Shown in pieces: positions 23,817-33,948 of a DNA stretch of 64,000 bases. The stretch's first letter is position 1; each line of letters starts with the position of its first letter. Under the pieces are notes generated by a model. The model was not told where the DNA came from and searched no databases. It was given only the letters and a program-made list of their open reading frames with translations. Position numbers and translations under genes: made by a program. The DNA comes from Salinilacustrithrix flava (lineage in GTDB: Bacteria > Actinomycetota > Acidimicrobiia > Acidimicrobiales > Salinilacustritrichaceae), in contig JAMYFF010000004.1 of assembly GCA_024128875.1 (NCBI GenBank), positions 186,001-250,000 of the forward strand, written 5' to 3'.

Positions 23817-24677
23817 ATGGGCAAGGCCTCCTCGAACAAGAAGGTTGCACGGGCCGCGAAGGCCGGTGGCGGCCGCGCTCGCGCTGCGGGCGAGCGGAAC
23901 ATCCTCTTCCCGGCGGCGCTGGCCGCCGTGGTGATCCTGGGCACGCTGCTCGTCGTGTACGCACGCGAGGAGCGCACCGCCGAGGCCCTCGAGGCGCCGC
24001 TGGCCTTCGAGGACCACTGGCACTCCGCCTACGGCATCTACGTCTGCGACACCTTCGTGCCCGATCTGCCCGAGTTCACCGCCCCGCAGAACGGCGGCAA
24101 CCACACCCACGGTGACGGCCTGATCCACGTGCACCCGTTCTCCCCGGCCCGCGCCGGCGAGAACGCCACCCTCGTGAACTGGTTCCTCGACGCCGGCGCC
24201 GTGCTCGGCGGGGGCGACGAGCTCAGCGACGATCGCCTCGGCGTGCCCGGCGGCGAGACCTACGTCGAGGGCGAGGACTCCTGCGACGGGGTCGATGGCG
24301 ACCCGATCGTGCAGGTCGCGGTGTGGGACTCCGCGCTCGCCGCCTCCGAGGGTGATGACCCCGACCGCGTCGTCACCGAGGACTTCGGCTCGATCCGCTT
24401 CGACGACGACGGCATGGCGTACACGATCGCCTTCGCGCCCGAGGGCGCAGAGCTGCCGGCGCCGCCGAGCCTCGAGGACCTGGCGAGCGTCGGCTCCGAC
24501 CTCGGCGTCGACCCCGAGGACATCCCCGACGAGGCCGAGCTCGACGAGGACTTCGGCGAGCCGACCGGCGAGGACGAGCCCGCCGAGGGCGACCAGACCG
24601 AGGAGACCACCGAGGAGGAGGGTGCGGACGAGTCGACCACCTCGTCGACCCCCACCACGGCCGACGACGGCTCGTGA
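23817..24677 (+). CDS. Membrane-anchored protein with His-rich extracytoplasmic domain, function unknown
   Basis: 286 residues from the ATG; a TTG two codons upstream is possible. A basic N-terminus (GKASSNKKVARAAKAGGGR) precedes one membrane helix at about 31-50 (LFPAALAAVVILGTLLVVYA). The outer domain contains clustered histidines (DHWHSAYGIYVCD, NHTHGDGLIHVHP), suggesting metal binding, and two cysteines (CD and SCDG). The last 90 residues are very acidic and Thr/Glu rich, probably disordered. I do not recognise a named family. The stop overlaps the pyrophosphorylase start (GTGA), tying it to surface polysaccharide synthesis. Confidence 0.8.
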   Translation: MGKASSNKKVARAAKAGGGRARAAGERNILFPAALAAVVILGTLLVVYAREERTAEALEAPLAFEDHWHSAYGIYVCDTFVPDLPEFTAPQNGGNHTHGDGLIHVHPFSPARAGENATLVNWFLDAGAVLGGGDELSDDRLGVPGGETYVEGEDSCDGVDGDPIVQVAVWDSALAASEGDDPDRVVTEDFGSIRFDDDGMAYTIAFAPEGAELPAPPSLEDLASVGSDLGVDPEDIPDEAELDEDFGEPTGEDEPAEGDQTEETTEEEGADESTTSSTPTTADDGS

Positions 24678-25666
24678 AGGCCGTCATCCTGGTCGGTGGC
24701 TTCGGCACCCGCCTCCGCCCCCTCACCCTGACCACGCCCAAGAACCTGCTGCCCGTCGGCCACGTGCCGATGGTCGAGCGGGTCATCGGCCAGCTGGCCC
24801 AGCACGGGGTGACCGAGGCGGTGCTGTCGCTCGGCTACAAGCCCGACACGTTCCTCGAGGCCTACCCCGACGGCACCTGCGCCGGCGTGGAGCTGCACTA
24901 CGCGGTGGAGGACGAGCCCCTCGACACCGCGGGCGCCATCCGCTTCGCCGCCGGTGAGGCCGGCATCGACGAGCGCTTCGTCGTGGTCAACGGCGACGTC
25001 CTCACCGATCTCGACGTCACCCGGCTCATCCGCTTCCACGACGCCTCCGGCGCCGAGGCCACCATCGCCCTGCACACGGTCGAGGACCCGTCCCGCTACG
25101 GGGTGGTCGTCACCGACGTCGCCGGCCAGGTGGAGGCCTTCATCGAGAAGCCCCCCGCCGACGAGGCGCCCAGCAAGGCGATCAACGCCGGCACCTACGT
25201 GCTCGAGCCCAGCGTGCTCGGCCGCATCCCCGTCGGCCGCAAGGTGTCGGTCGAGCGGGAGACGTTCCCCGGCCTCGTCGAGGACGGCTCGCTCTACGCC
25301 CTCGACGGCAACGCCTACTGGCTGGACGCCGGCACGCCCGAGACCTACCTCCAGGCCAACCTCGACCTCCTGCCGGCCGAGGGCTCCAGCGTGCACCCGG
25401 AGGCCTTCGTGGCCGACTCGGCCCACGTGGAGCGCTCCGTGGTCGGGGCCCGGGCCAGCATCGGCGAGGACGCCACCCTCACCGAGGCCTTGGTGCTCGA
25501 CGGCGCCACCGTCGAGGCCGGCGCACGCGTGCACCGCTCCATCGTCGGGGCCGGGGCCACGGTCCGGGCCGGCGCCGAGCTGCTCGACCTCACGGTGATC
25601 GGCGCCGACGTCGACATCGAGCCGTCGGCGCGCCTCACGGGCGAACGGGTCCCGGCGGACTCCTAG
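24674..25666 (+). CDS. Sugar-phosphate nucleotidyltransferase, probable mannose-1-phosphate guanylyltransferase
   Basis: 330 residues, GTG start overlapping the upstream stop. The catalytic domain has MKAVILVGGFGTRLRPLTL, the conserved PKNLLPVGHVPMVERVI, a metal site VVNGDVLTDLD, DPSRYGVVV and AYWLDAGTPETYLQAN. From about residue 245 it has a left-handed beta-helix of hexapeptide-like repeats (AFVADSAHVERSVVGARASIGEDA). This matches the GDP-mannose pyrophosphorylase type called ManB/RmlA2 in mycobacteria. It would supply GDP-mannose to Gmd. Glucose-1-phosphate uridylyl- or thymidylyltransferase activity cannot be excluded. Confidence 0.85.
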   Translation: MKAVILVGGFGTRLRPLTLTTPKNLLPVGHVPMVERVIGQLAQHGVTEAVLSLGYKPDTFLEAYPDGTCAGVELHYAVEDEPLDTAGAIRFAAGEAGIDERFVVVNGDVLTDLDVTRLIRFHDASGAEATIALHTVEDPSRYGVVVTDVAGQVEAFIEKPPADEAPSKAINAGTYVLEPSVLGRIPVGRKVSVERETFPGLVEDGSLYALDGNAYWLDAGTPETYLQANLDLLPAEGSSVHPEAFVADSAHVERSVVGARASIGEDATLTEALVLDGATVEAGARVHRSIVGAGATVRAGAELLDLTVIGADVDIEPSARLTGERVPADS

Positions 25667-25687
25667 CCGGGCGACCGGGGGCTGGCA

Positions 25688-26590
25688 GTGGAGGTCCTCG
25701 TGACCGGCGGCGCCGGGTTCATCGGCTCCGCGCTGGTCGAGCGGCTCCTGGCCGAGGGTCACCACGTCGAGGTCGTCGACGACCTCACCACCGGCTCGCT
25801 CGCCAACCTGTCGGCGGCCCGCGAGCAGGCCCGCCACGAGGAGGCGGGGGCGCTGCGCATCCACCAGGCCGACGTCCACGACGACGGCCTGGCCGCCCTC
25901 GTCGAGCGCCGCCACCCCGAGGTCGTGATCCACCTCGCCGGCGCCACGGCCAAGGCGGCCCGACGGGCCACGACCCAGGTGGTGCACGAGGTCGCCGGCA
26001 CCGTGCACGTGCTCGACGCCGCCGTGGCCGCAGGGGCTCGCAAGGTCGTCTGCGTGGCCGGCGCCCGCGCCCAGGCCGACGTCATCCGCGGCATCCCGGC
26101 ACGTGCCGTGCACGAGTACCTGGCGGCGTACCAGGACCGCCACGGCCTGACCCACACCACCGTCGTGATGCCCACCGTCTACGGCCCGCGGCAGACCCCG
26201 GCCACCGAGTCCAGCGTCGTCGCCGTGTTCGTGCAGCGTGTCCTGGCCGGCCAGACCTGCGTGGTCCACGGCGACGGCACCCAGACCCGGGACCTGCTCT
26301 ACGTCGACGACGCGGTCGACGCCCTCGTCCGGGCCATGGGGCACGCCGACGGGGCGACGGTGGAGGTCGGCACCGGAATCGCGACCACGGTGTCCGAGCT
26401 GCACGCGACGGTCGCCCGGGTCGCCGGCGTCGACTGCCCGGCGGTGCCGGGGGAGCGCCGGGCCCACGAGCCGGGCGAGGTCGTCACCGACCCCCGCCGC
26501 GCCGCCACACTGCTCGGGTGGGAGCCGTGGACGGGCCTGGAGGACGGGGTGGCCCAGACGATCGAGGCGGCCCGCTCAGCCGGGACCTAG
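25688..26590 (+). CDS. NAD-dependent epimerase/dehydratase-like SDR lacking the Tyr-Lys catalytic pair
   Basis: 300 residues, GTG start. The Rossmann start VLVTGGAGFIGSALVERLL, the dinucleotide loop DDLTTGSLANL, VIHLAGATAKAARR and VYGPRQTPATESSVV are typical extended-SDR features, as are GDGTQTRDLLYVDDAVDAL and LLGWEPWTGLEDGV. The region that normally carries Ser...Tyr-x3-Lys reads VVCVAGARAQADVIRGIPARAVHEY, so both Tyr and Lys appear to be missing. The protein may be a catalytically dead or regulatory homologue, or may use other residues. It follows the GDP-mannose-type pyrophosphorylase and converges on the next gene with a 10-base gap. Confidence 0.82.
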   Translation: MEVLVTGGAGFIGSALVERLLAEGHHVEVVDDLTTGSLANLSAAREQARHEEAGALRIHQADVHDDGLAALVERRHPEVVIHLAGATAKAARRATTQVVHEVAGTVHVLDAAVAAGARKVVCVAGARAQADVIRGIPARAVHEYLAAYQDRHGLTHTTVVMPTVYGPRQTPATESSVVAVFVQRVLAGQTCVVHGDGTQTRDLLYVDDAVDALVRAMGHADGATVEVGTGIATTVSELHATVARVAGVDCPAVPGERRAHEPGEVVTDPRRAATLLGWEPWTGLEDGVAQTIEAARSAGT

Positions 26591-26600
26591 GGGAGGGGGC

Positions 26601-27314
26601 CTAGCGGCGCAGGAGGCCGTACCTGGCGATGCAGACGATGGCCTGGACGCCGTCGCGCCAGCCGATCTTCTTGCCCTCCTCGTAGGTGCGGCCGTCGTAG
26701 GAGATGCCGACCTCGTAGAAGCGGGCGCCGCTGCGGGCCAGCTTGGCCGTGATCTCGGGTTCGAACCCGAAGCGGTCCTCCTCGATCACCACCGACTGGA
26801 TCAGGTCGCGGCGGAAGGTCTTGTAGCAGGTCTCCATGTCGGTGAGGTTCAGGTTGGTCACCATGTTGGAGGCCAGCGTGAGCATCTTGTTCCCCACCGA
26901 GTGCCAGAAGTACAGCACCCGGTGCGACTCGCCGCCGGCGAAGCGCGAGCCGTAGACGACGTCGGCGCTCCCGTCGAGCAGCGGCTGGAGGAGCTTGGCG
27001 TACTCCGACGGGTCGTACTCGAGGTCCGCGTCCTGGATGACGACGAAGTCGGCCGAGGCGTGGGCGATGCCGGTGCGCAGGGCGGCGCCCTTGCCCTGGT
27101 TCACGCCGTGGCGGAGGGTGGTGACCCGCTCGTCGGTGATGGCATCGAGGATGGCGGCCGTGCCGTCGGTGGAGCAGTCGTCCACGACGACGAGCTGGGC
27201 GACCCAGGGTGAGGCCAGGACCGCCTCGATGGCATCCGCCACGGTGGCCTGCTCGTTGTAGGCGGGCATCACGACCGAGAGGCACGGGCGGGGGTCGTGG
27301 TGGAGGGGGATCAC
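26601..27314 (-). CDS. Family 2 glycosyltransferase, polyprenyl-phosphate sugar synthase-like
   Basis: 237 residues from a GTG overlapping the cofE stop (GTGA). GT-A motifs are strong: [53 protein letters not shown] and the metal site [33 protein letters not shown] and [10 protein letters not shown] follow. This pattern is found in dolichol/polyprenol-phosphate mannose or glucose synthases without a C-terminal membrane domain. It would make a lipid-linked sugar donor for GT-C type membrane proteins such as those elsewhere in the window. The longer in-frame extension upstream runs through cofE and is not credible. Confidence 0.87.
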   Translation of the reverse strand: MIPLHHDPRPCLSVVMPAYNEQATVADAIEAVLASPWVAQLVVVDDCSTDGTAAILDAITDERVTTLRHGVNQGKGAALRTGIAHASADFVVIQDADLEYDPSEYAKLLQPLLDGSADVVYGSRFAGGESHRVLYFWHSVGNKMLTLASNMVTNLNLTDMETCYKTFRRDLIQSVVIEEDRFGFEPEITAKLARSGARFYEVGISYDGRTYEEGKKIGWRDGVQAIVCIARYGLLRR

Positions 27315-28044
27315 CGGAACAGGTCCTCGCTTGGGTGTCGGACGAGGTCGGCGACGCTGCCGTCGCCGAGCCAGGCGGGGTCGATGCCCCGGCACAGTGC
27401 CACAGGCACGCCCGAGGCCTTGCCGCAGACGAGGTCGGCGGCACCGGCCAGCTCGTCCACGATGCAGACCTCGGTGACCTGCAGCTCGCGCCCGAGCGAG
27501 TCGGTGGAGCCGCGCAGGTCGGCGATGGGTCGGATGCCGGCGCAGCCGATGGCGACGTCGGTGAGGCCTCGTCGCCACGGGCGTCCGAAGGTGTCGGACA
27601 CGATGACGGCGACCTCGATGCCGAGGCGGTGGCGGATGGCGTCGCGGATCCGCCGGGCCGAGCGGTCGGAGTCCACCGGGAGCAGGGCGGCGTAGCCGGC
27701 CTCGATGTTGGACAGGTCCACGCCGGCGTTGGCGCACACGAACCCGTGCGACGTCTCGGCGATGATCAGATCGCCTCGGCGGCGCAGGATGCGGACCGAC
27801 TCGCGCTCGACGATGGCCTTGTGGCCGCGCGGGTCGTCGGTGTCGATGGCCTCGATGCGGTCCTCGGCCTTGGACACGATCTTCTGCGTGACGACCAGGA
27901 CGTCTCCGTCGAGCAGCGAGGTGGCCGGCTGCGCGTTGCAGGCGTCGGCGATGATGCCGGCGAGGTCGTCGCGCGGGTGGATCTCGCCGATGCCGTGCAC
28001 CGGCAGGATGCGCAGCTCGCCCGGCGCCGGCGGCGGGGAGACCG

Positions 28045-28048
<4 letters not shown>
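27311..28048 (-). CDS. cofE: Coenzyme F420-0:L-glutamate ligase
   Basis: 245 residues matching CofE/FbiB N-terminal domain: [73 protein letters not shown] and [21 protein letters not shown]. The C-terminal nitroreductase-like domain of mycobacterial FbiB is absent, so this is the short, CofE-length form. It adds glutamate residues to F420-0. The start overlaps the cofD stop (ATGA), and the two act in sequence. Confidence 0.95.
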
Positions 28049-30913
<2,865 letters not shown>

Positions 30914-30923
30914 CCGGGCGAGT

Positions 30924-32054
30924 CTACGTGCGGACCCGGGGCCGGCCGGAACCTGCGGCCGCCGCCCGGTAGATGTCGACGATGCCGTCCACGCACGCCT
31001 CCCAGGAGTACCGCTCGCACCGCAGCCGGCCCCGCTCGATGGCCTGCGATCGCCAGGTCTCGTCCGTCCAGGCGCTGGCGATGGCGCCGGCCAGGGCGTC
31101 GACGTCGCCCACCGGGACGATCCCAGCCGCGTCGCCGGCCACCTCCTGCAGGGCGGGCACGGCGGTGGTCACCACCGGCACGTCGCAGGACATGGCCTCG
31201 AGCACGGGGATGCCGAAGCCCTCGTACACCGAGGGGTAGGCGAACACCCGGGCGCCGGCGTACAGGTGCCCGAGCTGGTCGTGGGGTACGTGGCCGAGCC
31301 GGCGGACGCGGTCGGGGTGGCCCATGGCGGCCAGCGCCTCGTCGAGGCGCTCGACCTGCCAGCCGTCGCCGCCCGCGTGGACGAGGACCAGGTCCGGGTG
31401 CTCGACGGCGAGCCGGTCGACCGCGGCGACCAGCGACGGCAGGTCCTTGCGGGGCTCCACCGTGCCGACCGCCAGCACGTAGCGCTCGACGCCGGCCAGG
31501 CGCCGGCCGGTGGCCGCGTCCCCCACCGGCGGGTCGAAGCCGTTGGGGACGGCGACGACGCGCTCGGCGTCGATGCCGAGCTCGGCCACGACCTCGTCCC
31601 GGACGGCCTCGGACACCGTGTGGATCCAGGCCCCCTCCGCCGCGGCCCGCCGGACGATGTCGGGGAAGCGGAGCGTGTCGGCGTGGCACAGCTCGGGGTG
31701 GCGGAGGGTGGTGAGGTCGTGCACGGTGGCCACCCGCGCCGCCCGCGCCGGGGGGACCACGAAGTTGGGGCCGTGGACCACGTCGGGTCGGCCCACCAGC
31801 AGGTCGATGCGCGGGGTGGAGCGCCGGCGCCAGCGGGCGTGCAGCGCCCGGGCCGGCAGGGGCGGGGTCCGCACGCGCACGCCCGGCGGCGTGACGTCTC
31901 GCATGCGCCTGCGCCCGGAGAGGCTCACCGGGAAGGCGGTGACCTCGACGTCGTCTCGGGTCGCGAGCCCGCGCAGCAGGGCGTCGGTGAAGACCCCCAC
32001 GCCGGTGCGCACGTCGAGCAGCGGCGTGGCGTCGACGGCGACTCGGAGGGGCAC
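30924..32054 (-). CDS. Family 4 glycosyltransferase (GT-B fold)
   Basis: 376 residues from a GTG eight bases after TAGGCT on the minus strand. The N-terminal domain is LRVAVDATPLLDVRTGVGVF with DVVHGPNFVVPP and TVHDLTTLRHPEL. The donor domain has YVLAVGTVEPRKDLPSLV, LVHAGGDGWQVERL and VFAYPSVYEGFGIPVLEAMSCDVP. It is probably a mannosyl- or deoxyhexosyltransferase, given the adjacent gmd/rmd pair, but specificity is inferred. A longer in-frame start at 32192 would overlap the divergent gene and lacks support. Confidence 0.87.
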   Translation of the reverse strand: MPLRVAVDATPLLDVRTGVGVFTDALLRGLATRDDVEVTAFPVSLSGRRRMRDVTPPGVRVRTPPLPARALHARWRRRSTPRIDLLVGRPDVVHGPNFVVPPARAARVATVHDLTTLRHPELCHADTLRFPDIVRRAAAEGAWIHTVSEAVRDEVVAELGIDAERVVAVPNGFDPPVGDAATGRRLAGVERYVLAVGTVEPRKDLPSLVAAVDRLAVEHPDLVLVHAGGDGWQVERLDEALAAMGHPDRVRRLGHVPHDQLGHLYAGARVFAYPSVYEGFGIPVLEAMSCDVPVVTTAVPALQEVAGDAAGIVPVGDVDALAGAIASAWTDETWRSQAIERGRLRCERYSWEACVDGIVDIYRAAAAGSGRPRVRT

Positions 32055-32062
32055 GGTGGTCG

Positions 32063-32068
32063 AGCCTA
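32063..32068 (-). promoter_or_regulatory. Putative -10 element of the minus-strand GT4 gene
   Basis: TAGGCT on the minus strand, eight bases before the GTG at 32054. The rest of the 82-base divergent gap (32055-32136) shows no other strong element. Confidence 0.4.
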
Positions 32069-32136
32069 CGAAGGCGAGCGATCGGGCGAGGCGACCGAGG
32101 TGCGGTCGGTCCACCCCCGGCGGGCAAGATGGGCTC

Positions 32137-33375
32137 GTGCCCGAGGACGCCACCCCCGCACCGGTCGTCGCCCTCGTCGAGGTCGGGGACACCCTGCGGG
32201 TGCCCTACGTCACGGGCATCCAGCGGACGGTCCGCGAGGTCCTGCGCCACTGGCCCGAGGACGCCGCCGTGCAGCTCGTGCCCGTGGTCCACACCGGCCG
32301 CCGGTTCCGCACGCTCACGCCGGAGGAGCAGGCCGCCCTCGCCGCCGAACCGGGCGGGCCGGACTCCGTGGCAGCCCGAGGCGGCTGGCGCGACGTGGCC
32401 CGTCGGGTGCCCGGTGCCGTGCGGGCCCACGCCCTGGCCACGAAGGCCCGGCACGCGCTCGCCCACCGGCGTTGGTCCGAGCTCTTCGTCGACTTCGACG
32501 AGGCCACGATGCTGTTCGACCTCGAGGCCACCTGGTGGTCGCCGGCGACCCGGACGGAGCTCCTGCCCGAGCTGAAGGGGCGTGGGGTGCGGGTGGCGAC
32601 GCTGGTCTACGACCTGATGCCGCTGCGCAACCCGGAGTGGTTCGACCCGGAGAACCGAGCGGTGTTCGTGCCCTGGGCTCAGGCGCAGCTGGCCCACGCC
32701 GACCTGGCCATCTGCTTCAGCCGGTTCTGCGCCGACGAGGTCGCCGACCACGACGGACCGCCCACCGCGCTGTTCGTCCCCGGCGCCGACCCGACCGACC
32801 TGGTGGCATCCCGGCCGGGGGCCCTCCCCGACGACGACCTGCCGTTCGTGCTGACCGTCGGCACCGTGGAGCCTCGCAAGAACGTTGGGCTGCTGCTGGA
32901 CGCGTTCGAGCGGCTCTGGGCCGAGGGCCGTGCCGCGCGCCTCGTCGTGGTGGGTCGGGAGGGCTGGCACGTCGAGGCGCTCGTCGAGCGCCTCCGTGCC
33001 CACCCCGAGCTCGGCCGACGGCTGATCTGGGTCGGGTGGATGCCCGACGCCGAGGTCGACTGGCTCTACCGCCACGCCCACGCCGTCGCCGTCCCCTCGC
33101 GCTGCGAGGGCTACGGCCTGCCCGTGGTCGAGGGGTTGCGCCGCGGCGCACCGGTCGTGAGCTCCACGGGCGGCTCCCTGCCCGAGGTGGGCGGAGATGA
33201 CGTGACCTACGCCGATCCCGACGACGTCGACGCCTGGGTCGCCGCGCTGGGCTCGCACCTCTGCGGGGAACGAACGGTGGTCGGCGCCGGCGAGCTGCCG
33301 CCGGCGGTCACCGCGACCTGGGCGGGGTCGGCCCGGACGATCGCGGGCCACCTGGCCGAGCTCGCCGGCCGCTGA
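32137..33375 (+). CDS. Family 4 glycosyltransferase (GT-B fold)
   Basis: 412 residues from the GTG. The first part has VVALVEVGDTLRVPYVTGIQRTV, a pattern seen in WbdA/WbaZ-like mannosyltransferases, and VATLVYDLMPLRNPEWFD. The donor domain has FVLTVGTVEPRKNVGLLL, RLVVVGREGWHVEALV and HAVAVPSRCEGYGLPVVEGLRRGAP; the usual EGFG is EGYG. It is divergent from the previous GT4. Neighbouring GDP-deoxyhexose genes suggest a mannose- or rhamnose-type donor. The 3' side is a strongly structured intergenic region. Confidence 0.87.
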   Translation: MPEDATPAPVVALVEVGDTLRVPYVTGIQRTVREVLRHWPEDAAVQLVPVVHTGRRFRTLTPEEQAALAAEPGGPDSVAARGGWRDVARRVPGAVRAHALATKARHALAHRRWSELFVDFDEATMLFDLEATWWSPATRTELLPELKGRGVRVATLVYDLMPLRNPEWFDPENRAVFVPWAQAQLAHADLAICFSRFCADEVADHDGPPTALFVPGADPTDLVASRPGALPDDDLPFVLTVGTVEPRKNVGLLLDAFERLWAEGRAARLVVVGREGWHVEALVERLRAHPELGRRLIWVGWMPDAEVDWLYRHAHAVAVPSRCEGYGLPVVEGLRRGAPVVSSTGGSLPEVGGDDVTYADPDDVDAWVAALGSHLCGERTVVGAGELPPAVTATWAGSARTIAGHLAELAGR

Positions 33376-33565
33376 TCAGCGAGCACGGCGAGGGAGATCA
33401 GCACCTCCGCGCCGGGCGTGCGCATCCAAGGGGGGACGGATGCGCCGGTGCCCGGCGTCGGAGGTGGGGCGACGACCGGGGCCATCGGGCAGCGGAGCTG
33501 CCGTCAGGGGCCGGTCGTCGCAGCCGCTCGACCTGCCGGGGGAAGCGGGTCGAGCGGAGGAGGGG
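33376..33565. terminator. Three consecutive hairpins between convergent genes
   Basis: Hairpin 1: arms 33402-33427 and 33438-33466, about 24 pairs with small bulges (CACCTCCG with CGGAGGTG outermost). Hairpin 2: GACGACCGG 33471-33479 with CCGGTCGTC 33511-33519, enclosing GGCAGC-GGA-GCTGCC at 33488-33502. Hairpin 3: CCGCTCGACC 33524-33533 with GGTCGAGCGG 33548-33557. None has a U-tract. The array probably ends transcription from both sides. Confidence 0.7.
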
Positions 33566-33904
33566 TCAGGCCCGGTCGACCAGGAGCCGGAGCTGCTGGC
33601 GGGCGTCCTTGGCGACGCCGCGGGCCTGGGACATGACGAGGCGGGCCTGGGCGGGGAGCTTCTCCTCGACGTCGTCGAGCACGGCGTCGATGCGGTGCTC
33701 GACCGCTTCGAGGCGCTCCTCGACGGTCTTGACGCTGTCGGCCACGGTCTGGTGGGCGCCGCCGACGCCCTCTTCGAGCTGCTTGCGCAGCTCGTTGCGC
33801 TGGACCTGGGCCTTCTGGAAGGCGATCACGCCGAGGCCGACGGTCACGTAGAAGCTGTCCCGGACGGTCTTCTGGATGTCGTCGAGGGTGATCTCGGGGG
33901 TCAT
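33566..33904 (-). CDS. Small coiled-coil protein, function unknown
   Basis: 112 residues. After MTPEITLDDIQKTVRD comes a short hydrophobic stretch (FYVTVGLGVIAFQKAQV), then a long amphipathic helical region (RNELRKQLEEGVGG, TVEERLEAVEHRIDAVLDDVEEKL, LVMSQARGVAKDARQQL) with heptad-like spacing. Similar small helical proteins in actinobacteria include heparin-binding-adhesin-like and phasin-like proteins, but I cannot assign it. It has the clearest promoter in the window: TTGTCA and TAGTCT separated by 17 bases, with the start codon seven bases after the -10, so the mRNA is probably leaderless. Confidence 0.8.
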   Translation of the reverse strand: MTPEITLDDIQKTVRDSFYVTVGLGVIAFQKAQVQRNELRKQLEEGVGGAHQTVADSVKTVEERLEAVEHRIDAVLDDVEEKLPAQARLVMSQARGVAKDARQQLRLLVDRA

Positions 33905-33911
33905 GCTTGAA

Positions 33912-33940
33912 AGACTAAGCAGATTTGCGAGGCGTGACAA
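33912..33940 (-). promoter_or_regulatory. -35/-10 promoter of the coiled-coil protein gene
   Basis: On the minus strand, TTGTCA (33940-33935), a 17-base spacer, then TAGTCT (33917-33912) seven bases before the ATG at 33904. Confidence 0.65.
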
Positions 33941-33948
33941 GCACTTGT
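33937..33948. promoter_or_regulatory. Operator-like palindrome ACAAG-CA-CTTGT
   Basis: A perfect 5+5 dyad overlapping the -35 of the minus-strand gene and the first possible start (GTG 33947) of the plus-strand gene. A repressor here could control both genes. No regulator gene is nearby. Confidence 0.4.

Noticed and set aside
33376..33565. Small gene in the convergent gap
   Set aside because: Frames here are products of the hairpin arms, with no ribosome site and no family resemblance.
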